Assembly (NCBI GenBank): GCA_021828935.1
Contig: JAJZCU010000170.1
Span: 1-5,693 of the forward strand
Direction: 5' to 3'
DNA length: 5,693 nucleotides
DNA from: Planctomycetota bacterium
GTDB lineage: Bacteria; Planctomycetota; Phycisphaerae; WQYP01
Part shown: in pieces, positions 1 to 5,693 of the stretch
Layout of the letters: every line of letters starts with the position of its first letter
Position numbering within the stretch: the stretch's first letter is position 1
Program-made: the position numbers and the translations under genes
The notes under the pieces: generated by a model
The model's database searches: none
Told to the model about the DNA's origin: nothing
What the model saw: only the letters and a program-made list of their open reading frames with translations

Positions 1-1
1 C

Positions 2-2707
2 GCGAATGATTTTACGTCGCTGATTCGCGCGCAGAGTCGCCGCGCGGTGTTTTCTGTTGTAAAAGCCGTGGGCCGTCGCGCCGCGCCTGATCTGCGGGAC
101 GCCCTGGCCATCGGCCCCCCGCGCACCCGTCGTGCGGTGGTGGCAATGTTGGGCAAATTGGGTCCTGAAAAGCTGGGCCCGTGGGTGATCCCATCGCTGC
201 GCCGGGCGCTGTTGGACAATGACTATTTCGTGCGTCACGCGGCGCTGGCCTCGTTGCGCCAGTTGGGCACGCCCTACGGGAGCAGCGCCAAATACCTGGC
301 AGCAAAATTGAACCTTTCCAACCCGCGGCAATGCCGCGCCGCCATCCGCTGTTTAAGCGAGATCGGCCCGACGGCGAAGCCCGCGATTCCGGCCATGCTG
401 GCGTTGGCCCGCGACGGCAAGGCGCCGCTGAAGCTGCGCTGCTGGGCGGTGCGCGCGGTGTGGTGGACCCACGAGCGATATCTGACGCCCGCTGACTGGG
501 CTCTGCCCTTGGCGCTGCGCCCGGGGCAGGTATTCCGCCATCTCATAGATTTGGCCATGATGCGCCTGGAGCGGGGCGGCGCCAAGGCGCTGCCGGTAAT
601 TACCCATGCGCTGCTGACGGCTAAGAACCCGGTGGTGCGCGCGCGAGCGGCGGAAATTCTGGACCATATGGATCCGGCCCAGGCCAAGGCGGCCAGCGCG
701 GACCTGCGGCAGGCGATGCATGACCATGTATGGTACGTGCGCTGGCAGGCACGTCAGGATTTGGCCCGTATAACAAAGTTCACGAGTGCCGGCGCCAGGG
801 CGGGGCGGCCGCATCAACCACGGGCGCTCGAAAGAATTGCGCATGCGGCGCCGCCGGTTACGGTGACAAAAAAAGGCAACACGGTCATATTTGATAATGG
901 CCGCGTGCAAATGGTGTTTAAAAAGACCAGCATCAACCCCGGGCCGGTGTCGGTGCGTCTTAACGGGGGGCCCAATGAGGTTCATGCCCGGTGGGTGAAG
1001 AGCATCCTGGCGTTTCGTAAAAGCCCGGCGAATAACATGTTTGAACGGCAATGGCTGCAGAAGCTGGGCGGTTCTCCCATTGATAAACATTTTCAGCAAA
1101 AGATTATTCAACAATCCCCGCGGCAGGCCCAGTATGTGTTCACCTTCCCGGCGGAGGGGCCGGCGTGGCTGGAATGGCAGGAGCACTTTGTGCTGCGCCG
1201 CGGTAAATCGGGATTTTATGTCTACTTCGTGCTGCGCAACACCAGCGGAAAGGCCAAACCGCGCAGCGTGGATACTGGCGATGCGCAGAGCGTGGCGCTG
1301 GAATTTAATTTTCTCATGGCGGCCACGCGTCATTTATTCACCCGTAAAATCTTGAGCGACAACCTGCGCGGGCCCACGTCGTTTGGCTTTCCCCGCGACG
1401 ATTATCTGCAATTTCCGGACATTTATCAGGCCACCTGGCGGCTGCCCAACGGCGAAGTGGACGCCAAGCACGAGTGGATTAATTTTCAGGACATGAGTCC
1501 CGTGCTGGGCCTGGCGGGGCCAAAATACGGACTGTGGATGATATTTCCCAGCGCTGATTATCGGGGCGGCACCGAACCCAAACTTCAACTCACGGCGTTT
1601 GTGGGACCGCTGTTTATCATCAGCCTTGAGAATAAGTACTTCGTGCCATCGGACGTCTACATTGGCGCGCACTGGCAAAAGGTGTACGGTCCAATGTTTA
1701 TTTACTTAAATAAGGGGCCGAATTCAGAATCGATGTGGATTGACGCCAAGCGCCAGGCGCAACGGCAAAAGCGCCGGTGGCCGTTTCGCTGGGTAACCAA
1801 TAAATCGTACCACCAGCGCGGGACGGTCACGGGCATGGTGGCCATTGCGGGCAAACATTCGCCGACACGGGCCTGGGCAATTCTCAGCCTTCCCAAGCCG
1901 CACAGCCCCAAGAACCTTTACGGACAATGGCTGCGCAACGTGGGTTCGTACATGTATTGGACCCGCGTGCGGCCCGGCGGCCATTTCATCATTCGCAATG
2001 TGCATGCGGGGCGGTACGATCTGTTCGTGTGGAAGAAGGGGATTTTAGGGGAGGTCCGTAAGAACGGCCTGGTGGTTCGGGCGGGGCAAACTCTACGGAC
2101 CGGGCTTACCACGCTTGTGCCGACGCACCATGGCAAGCTGCTGTGGCAGGTGGGCGTGCCCAACCGGGGCGTGGGCGAGTTCCGAAACGGCCGAAATTTT
2201 CACATCTGGGAGAACTACCTGCGTTACGGCATGGAATTTCCGCACGGCGTGAATTACACCATCGGCAAGAGCAATCCGCGTTTTGATTGGAACTATCTGG
2301 AACCGGCGGTCATTGAGGGGCATAAGACGCCCACCGTTTGGAAGATTCATTTTTCCCTGAAGCGGGTTCCGGCGGGGCGCCCGTTGCTAACATTAATCTG
2401 CGGCGGGCGACAGGCGAGGATGAACGTGCTGGTGAATGGGCATGTGGTGGGCCGGATTCACACGAACGTTGGCCTGCAATATGTTCGCACCGCGCCCTAC
2501 GGCGAATTGCTTAATGAGCAATTTAGGTTCAAGCGGAGCCGGTTGCGCCCGGGCAAAAACACGGTGGCGCTGTCGTTTCGGATACCCGCAGGAAAGCGCG
2601 GTAATCCGCGGCGCCTGGGCCTGGTGCATCAAAGCTGGACCAGCTTCATGGCGTATGACGTGATACGCATGGAAATGGAATCGCCTCGGGCGAAAACCGG
2701 GCATTAA
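2..2707 (+). CDS. HEAT-repeat / family 4 polysaccharide lyase (rhamnogalacturonan lyase-like) fusion protein, 5' partial
   Basis: Likely exported protein related to rhamnogalacturonan endolyases, which cleave rhamnogalacturonan-I of pectin by beta-elimination. Residues are counted from the GTG at 47. Residues about 10-245 form five or six HEAT-like helical repeats (for example 49-76, 180-208 and 217-243). Residues about 270-585 match the family 4 beta-sandwich catalytic domain, with GLWMIFPS, DYRGG and YGPMFIYLN. Residues about 588-690 match the fibronectin-like domain II (YWTR, then GRYDLFVWKKGILGEV). Residues about 696-880 match domain III (LLWQVGVPNRGVGEF; NYTIGKS followed by DWNY at 747-750). 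The frame stays open without a stop to the left edge and no signal peptide follows the GTG, so the real start lies upstream. K474 is kept, but F518 sits where I expect the catalytic histidine. The family call is strong; enzymatic activity is uncertain. The sodium symporter gene follows after ten bases. Confidence 0.85.
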   Translation, partial: ANDFTSLIRAQSRRAVFSVVKAVGRRAAPDLRDALAIGPPRTRRAVVAMLGKLGPEKLGPWVIPSLRRALLDNDYFVRHAALASLRQLGTPYGSSAKYLAAKLNLSNPRQCRAAIRCLSEIGPTAKPAIPAMLALARDGKAPLKLRCWAVRAVWWTHERYLTPADWALPLALRPGQVFRHLIDLAMMRLERGGAKALPVITHALLTAKNPVVRARAAEILDHMDPAQAKAASADLRQAMHDHVWYVRWQARQDLARITKFTSAGARAGRPHQPRALERIAHAAPPVTVTKKGNTVIFDNGRVQMVFKKTSINPGPVSVRLNGGPNEVHARWVKSILAFRKSPANNMFERQWLQKLGGSPIDKHFQQKIIQQSPRQAQYVFTFPAEGPAWLEWQEHFVLRRGKSGFYVYFVLRNTSGKAKPRSVDTGDAQSVALEFNFLMAATRHLFTRKILSDNLRGPTSFGFPRDDYLQFPDIYQATWRLPNGEVDAKHEWINFQDMSPVLGLAGPKYGLWMIFPSADYRGGTEPKLQLTAFVGPLFIISLENKYFVPSDVYIGAHWQKVYGPMFIYLNKGPNSESMWIDAKRQAQRQKRRWPFRWVTNKSYHQRGTVTGMVAIAGKHSPTRAWAILSLPKPHSPKNLYGQWLRNVGSYMYWTRVRPGGHFIIRNVHAGRYDLFVWKKGILGEVRKNGLVVRAGQTLRTGLTTLVPTHHGKLLWQVGVPNRGVGEFRNGRNFHIWENYLRYGMEFPHGVNYTIGKSNPRFDWNYLEPAVIEGHKTPTVWKIHFSLKRVPAGRPLLTLICGGRQARMNVLVNGHVVGRIHTNVGLQYVRTAPYGELLNEQFRFKRSRLRPGKNTVALSFRIPAGKRGNPRRLGLVHQSWTSFMAYDVIRMEMESPRAKTGH

Positions 2708-2711
2708 GGGA
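2706..2711 (+). promoter_or_regulatory. Ribosome binding site of the symporter gene, overlapping the upstream stop codon
   Basis: AAGGGA begins inside the TAA stop (2705-2707) of the lyase-like gene. It lies 6 bases before a TTG at 2718 and 12 bases before an ATG at 2724. The spacing favours TTG, while codon preference favours ATG. The overlap suggests that translation of the two genes is coupled. Confidence 0.5.
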
Positions 2712-2717
2712 CCGCCT

Positions 2718-4829
2718 TTGCACATGCAATTTCTTGATTGGCTGGTGGTTGCGTTTTCATTGGCCGTAATCATTGCCATTGGCGTGCGCACCCGAAAGTA
2801 CACGCGCAGCGTGGCCGACTTCATGGCCGCCAGCCGCGTGGCGGGCCGGTATCTGGTGGCCAACGCCACGAACGAAGCGGCTTTTGGCGCCATCAACGTC
2901 ATTGGGCAATTTGAAGTATTTCTGGTTTCCGGATTCACGCTAAGCTGGTGGCTGCTGGCCAACAATGCGGTGTGGCTGTTCGTTCTGCTATCGGGATTTA
3001 TTATTTACCGCTACCGGGAAAGCCGCGTAATGACCCTGGGGCAGTTTTTTGAGATTCGGTATTCCAAATCCTTGCGCTTATTTGCGGGCGGTCTGGCGTT
3101 TCTTTCAGGTATATTAAGTTATGGCATCTATCCGGCGGTGGGGGCGCGATTCTTCATATTTTTCTGCGGGCTGCCGCAGGCCATACATGTGGCCGGCCTG
3201 AACATTTCAACGTTCCCACTGACTATGGGGGCGCTGCTGGCGCCGGGGGTGCTGCTCACGGTGTTGGGGGGCCAGCTTACGGCCATGGTTATTGACAGCG
3301 TGGCGGGCGTGATAACCATGGTGTTTTATGTTGTGGTATCGGTCACGTTGCTGTGGATGTTTCATTGGCACGGGGTGTCGCACTCCATGCTGGGGCGGCC
3401 GGCGGGAAAAAGCCTGTTTGATCCGTTCGATACGGGAAAGATCAAAAGTTTCAACGGCTGGTACATGGCCATTGCGATTTTGGGCGCGGCCTACGGATGG
3501 CAAAGTTCACAGGTGGGATATGGTTTTCGGGCTGCGGCGGCCAACGCCCACGAGCAGAAAATGGGCGCCATTCTTGGGCCGTGGCGCAATGAAGCCCGCA
3601 CTTTATTCTTAACCGTTATGTGCATGTCCGTATACGGTTTCCTGCATTATTCGGCCTTCGCCCATCAGGCGGCAGCGGTGCAACATACCCTGGCTGGCGT
3701 GCATAACAAGGAACTGCATACGCAACTGCAACTACCGGTGGCGCTGGCCCTGATGCTGCCGGACGGCGTGAAGGGGATGTTCGCGGCGATTATGCTTTTT
3801 GCGCTGATCTCCACGGATTGCACGATGCTGCATTCCTGGGGCAGCATATTTATCCAAGACCTGGTGGTGCCGCTGCGCAAGAAGCCAATGACCACGCGGC
3901 AACACCTGTTTGTGCTCCGGGCCAGCGTGGTGGGAGTGGCGCTGTTTGCGTTCTGCTTTAGCGCACTGTACACGCAGGGGCAATATATTCTCATGTTTTT
4001 CGCCATTGCGGGGGCGGTGTTCGCGGGGGCTGGCGCCGCCATCATCGGCGGCTTTTACTGGAAGCGCGGCACGAACGCCGGCGCCTGGGGCGCGATGCTG
4101 GCCGGCGCCGTGGTAACGGTCATTGGTTTTACGCTGGAACAGTCCTGGAAGCGGGATACATACCCGTGGCTGGCCCAGCACATGCCGGGAATGTTGCACC
4201 ATTCCGGGGTGGCGTTGGCGGCCTTTTCGCGCCACGTACCGGCGCTGGGATGGCAATTGACGCCCAGCCGCTTTCCGTTCAACGGCCAATGGATATTTTG
4301 TTTTGCCATCTTCGCGGCCATTGCGGCGTATCTGGTGTTGTCATTATTAACCTATCGCGAGCCATTTAATCTCAACCGCATGTTGCATCGCGGGCCGTAT
4401 GCCTCGCCGGAGGAAGCGGCGGTAAAGGCCGGCATTCCGCGGAAGTTTTCGATCAAGGCGCTGGTTGGCATCACGCCGGAGTTCACGCGGGGCGACAAGG
4501 CGATTTCCTTAAGCTTGTTTGGCTATCGGTTCCTCTGGTTCATTGCATTCGTAATCATCACCGCGTGGAATCTTTGGCATCCGTGGCCGATGCACTGGTG
4601 GGTAAATTTCTGGTATTTAACCGGCGTGCTGCTGGAACTGGTGCTGGGGGTGATCGTAACGGTGTGGTTCATCTGGGGCACCACGGTGGACCTGCGGCGG
4701 CTTTTCCGTGCGCTGGACCTGGTGCTGCGCAACCCGTTGGATGACGGCACGGTCGTGCGGCACCATAATCTTGACGAGCCCGGACCGTCGCCGGAGCCGC
4801 ATCAGGCGGGCAGCGCGGAGGAACACTAA
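2718..4829 (+). CDS. Sodium:solute symporter (SSS) family transporter, long form
   Basis: Inner-membrane permease expected to couple sodium entry to uptake of a small solute, here plausibly a sugar released from pectin. I count about 15 hydrophobic segments: residues roughly 5-24, 47-72, 76-97, 120-147, 166-185, 190-215, 247-262, 295-314, 351-368, 397-418, 422-447, 454-473, 524-546, 604-620 and 628-653. Family hallmarks are the early core helix with AAFGAINVIGQFE (54-66), the sequence ALISTD (362-367), and FYWKRGTNAGAWGAMLAG (446-463). A362, S365 and T366 match the spacing of the PutP sodium-site residues A337, S340 and T341. At 703 residues it exceeds the usual 480-600, with two extra C-terminal helices and a polar tail (about 655-703). 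The start is TTG at 2718 by spacing from the ribosome binding site; ATG at 2724 would remove two residues. The substrate is inferred only from the neighbouring lyase-like gene. Confidence 0.9.
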   Translation: MHMQFLDWLVVAFSLAVIIAIGVRTRKYTRSVADFMAASRVAGRYLVANATNEAAFGAINVIGQFEVFLVSGFTLSWWLLANNAVWLFVLLSGFIIYRYRESRVMTLGQFFEIRYSKSLRLFAGGLAFLSGILSYGIYPAVGARFFIFFCGLPQAIHVAGLNISTFPLTMGALLAPGVLLTVLGGQLTAMVIDSVAGVITMVFYVVVSVTLLWMFHWHGVSHSMLGRPAGKSLFDPFDTGKIKSFNGWYMAIAILGAAYGWQSSQVGYGFRAAAANAHEQKMGAILGPWRNEARTLFLTVMCMSVYGFLHYSAFAHQAAAVQHTLAGVHNKELHTQLQLPVALALMLPDGVKGMFAAIMLFALISTDCTMLHSWGSIFIQDLVVPLRKKPMTTRQHLFVLRASVVGVALFAFCFSALYTQGQYILMFFAIAGAVFAGAGAAIIGGFYWKRGTNAGAWGAMLAGAVVTVIGFTLEQSWKRDTYPWLAQHMPGMLHHSGVALAAFSRHVPALGWQLTPSRFPFNGQWIFCFAIFAAIAAYLVLSLLTYREPFNLNRMLHRGPYASPEEAAVKAGIPRKFSIKALVGITPEFTRGDKAISLSLFGYRFLWFIAFVIITAWNLWHPWPMHWWVNFWYLTGVLLELVLGVIVTVWFIWGTTVDLRRLFRALDLVLRNPLDDGTVVRHHNLDEPGPSPEPHQAGSAEEH

Positions 4830-4859
4830 AGGGGGGGCGGCAACTTGCACGTCAATGCG

Positions 4860-4893
4860 GACGACGCCGCACCATGAATGGATGGTGCTCGTC
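4860..4893 (+). repeat. Inverted repeat / hairpin downstream of the symporter gene
   Basis: GCACCAT (4869-4875) pairs with ATGGTGC (4882-4888) around a six-base loop. After a four-base bulge (4865-4868), GACGA (4860-4864) pairs with TCGTC (4889-4893). No T-tract follows, so this is not a standard intrinsic terminator. It could stabilise the 3' end of the operon mRNA. Confidence 0.4.
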
Positions 4894-4940
4894 GGCGGTT
4901 TGCGTGGGGCGGCGGGTACGCACACGATGGCCCGCGTCGC

Positions 4941-4970
4941 AACGGGGCGAAGCCCACCGTTTCGTATTTG
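4941..4970 (+). terminator. Possible weak intrinsic terminator of the lyase-symporter operon
   Basis: AACGG (4941-4945) pairs with CCGTT (4957-4961), extended by GG (4946-4947) with CC (4954-4955) past one bulged A. An alternative register pairs GGGC with GCCC around a GAA loop. The T-rich but interrupted stretch TTTCGTATTT follows. It lies about 110 bases past the symporter stop. The short stem and broken T-tract make this tentative. Confidence 0.35.
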
Positions 4971-4974
4971 AATC

Positions 4975-5006
4975 AAAAAAAAGCCAGCGCCGAATGGCGC
5001 TGGCTT
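4975..5006 (-). terminator. Intrinsic terminator of the DUF2382 gene
   Basis: A perfect 11-base-pair stem, AAGCCAGCGCC (4981-4991) with GGCGCTGGCTT (4996-5006), encloses a GAAT loop. Read on the minus strand it is followed directly by eight T residues (complement of the A-run 4975-4982). It begins about 53 bases beyond the DUF2382 stop codon. The T-run is on the minus-strand side only, so it points to minus-strand termination. Confidence 0.9.
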
Positions 5007-5058
5007 ACATGGTTAAAAAATTCCAAGCAGGGTTCCGCTTGCAGCCCAGCTTTTAGCA

Positions 5059-5693
5059 TTATGGCTGCGGACGGTTGGCCCGTTCGGCATCGAGCTTTTC
5101 GACTTTCACGTCGGTCCGGCGAACGGTATCGCGTACAGTTTCCTGGCGCTCCTGGGCGTCTTTACGCACCACCACTTCTTCCACCACGCGGGCATTCTTC
5201 TGCACCACCGCCTGCTCCGATGTCTCGGTGACTTCCACGACGCCTTCCTTGAAGGCGGCCACGTCGCCGGGGTTCACAGGACGATTCACCGGGCGACGCT
5301 GCACGTCGACATGTTCCTGGTGCAGCGTGACATTTTCCTGCACGGGCTGTTCTGTAACGCGGGTGTAGATACGCACGCCGCCGCCGACGACTTCGCGCTT
5401 GCCGATGCGCAGTTCTTCCTGCGTGACGGGAATGCGTTGTTCAGCACTATTGGCATTGCCGCGGGCGGTGGCCGTCGGGCGGGCCCCGGTTGCGGGGGCG
5501 GCGCCACGTTGCCAGCCGCTACGTTGCCATTCATTGGCGTGATGATCGACATCCATGACGCCATGGCGTTTCATGATATCCACGACGGCGTTGGCCTTTG
5601 CGTCATCGGCCTTTACCGAGACCAACGCATTGCCGCGGCGCACGCCTTCGGAATAAACCTCGGCGTCGCTGTCTTCCACATCCAAGCCCAAGA
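5059..5693 (-). CDS. DUF2382 (YsnF/AvaK-type) stress-response protein, 5' partial
   Basis: Product of unknown biochemical activity; DUF2382 proteins are commonly linked to general stress responses. Residues are counted from 5691. Residues 1-50 look like the end of a YflT/general-stress-17M-like domain (AEVYSEGVRRG, then a KANAVVDIMKRHGVMDVD segment). Residues about 55-83 are a low-complexity Gly/Ala/Arg linker. Residues about 84-198 are a DUF2382 domain with its typical order: IPVTQEELRIGKREV, GGGVRIYTRVTEQPVQE, VTLHQEHVDVQRRPVNRPV, EGVVEVTETSEQAVVQKNAR, then VRDTVRRTDVKVE. The domain is rich in Val, Glu and Arg and has no transmembrane segment. It stops at TAA (5061-5059). The frame runs to the window edge, and the TTG at 5691 falls inside the expected N-terminal domain, so the true start lies further right. 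A strong intrinsic terminator follows. Confidence 0.9.
   Translation of the reverse strand, partial: LGLDVEDSDAEVYSEGVRRGNALVSVKADDAKANAVVDIMKRHGVMDVDHHANEWQRSGWQRGAAPATGARPTATARGNANSAEQRIPVTQEELRIGKREVVGGGVRIYTRVTEQPVQENVTLHQEHVDVQRRPVNRPVNPGDVAAFKEGVVEVTETSEQAVVQKNARVVEEVVVRKDAQERQETVRDTVRRTDVKVEKLDAERANRPQP

Larger units (their letters stand above)
4830..5058. other. Intergenic region between convergent genes
   Basis: This gap lies between the stop of the symporter gene and the stop of the DUF2382 gene. It opens with seven G residues (4831-4837) and holds three inverted repeats, described separately. I see no credible coding frame, tRNA or promoter for either neighbour in it; both flanking genes end here. 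Confidence 0.7.

Noticed and set aside
353..1333. Long minus-strand open frame of 326 codons
   Set aside because: It lies wholly opposite the HEAT/lyase gene, its product is basic and His/Arg-rich with no recognisable domain, and the plus-strand frame has clear family matches. It is a GC-driven shadow.
2393..2965. Minus-strand open frame of 190 codons spanning the lyase-symporter junction
   Set aside because: It crosses two well-supported genes, shows no recognisable domain and resembles the complement of their codons.
3732..4289. Minus-strand open frame of 185 codons within the symporter gene
   Set aside because: It is antisense to conserved transmembrane segments, and its His/Arg/Gln-rich composition is typical of a shadow frame.
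4830..5058. Possible small RNA, riboswitch or tRNA in the intergenic gap
   Set aside because: The hairpins fit terminators or simple stems. I see no tRNA cloverleaf or known riboswitch core, and no promoter that I can support.
4878..5231. Plus-strand frame of 117 codons over the intergenic region
   Set aside because: It runs through the terminator hairpin and then antisense into the DUF2382 gene. There is no ribosome binding site and no recognisable domain.
1..5693. CRISPR array, insertion sequence or phage element
   Set aside because: There are no regularly spaced direct repeats, no transposase or integrase sequence and no terminal inverted repeats. The coding style looks uniform across the window.

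Overview
The window is GC-rich bacterial DNA with GTG and TTG start codons in play. It carries three protein-coding genes, two of them cut by the window edges. From left to right: (1) a large plus-strand gene whose product joins N-terminal HEAT-like repeats to a complete three-domain family 4 polysaccharide lyase (rhamnogalacturonan endolyase-like) module; (2) ten bases later on the same strand, a long sodium:solute symporter (SSS) family transporter of about 703 residues; (3) an intergenic gap of about 230 bases with hairpins, including a clear terminator for the minus strand; (4) a convergent minus-strand gene for a DUF2382 (YsnF/AvaK-type) stress protein that runs off the right edge.

HEAT-like repeats fused to a carbohydrate-active module, an extended SSS permease beside a polysaccharide lyase, and GC-rich coding sequence suggest a soil or freshwater polysaccharide degrader, most plausibly of the Planctomycetota/Verrucomicrobiota group. 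This is an inference from gene style; no phylogenetic marker is present.

The first two genes look like an operon. The ribosome binding site of the transporter overlaps the stop codon of the lyase-like gene. The simplest reading is a small pectin (rhamnogalacturonan-I) use locus: an exported protein acts on or binds the polymer, and a sodium-driven permease takes up a sugar product. Two caveats apply. The true start and any signal peptide of the first protein lie to the left of the window. Several histidines that I recall as conserved in family 4 lyases, including the one I align with the catalytic base, appear to be replaced. The protein may therefore be a diverged lyase, or a binding protein with the lyase fold.

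The DUF2382 gene is oriented against this pair and is probably an unrelated general-stress gene. The gap between them holds a strong intrinsic terminator serving the minus-strand gene, and a weaker hairpin followed by a T-rich stretch that could end the plus-strand operon.
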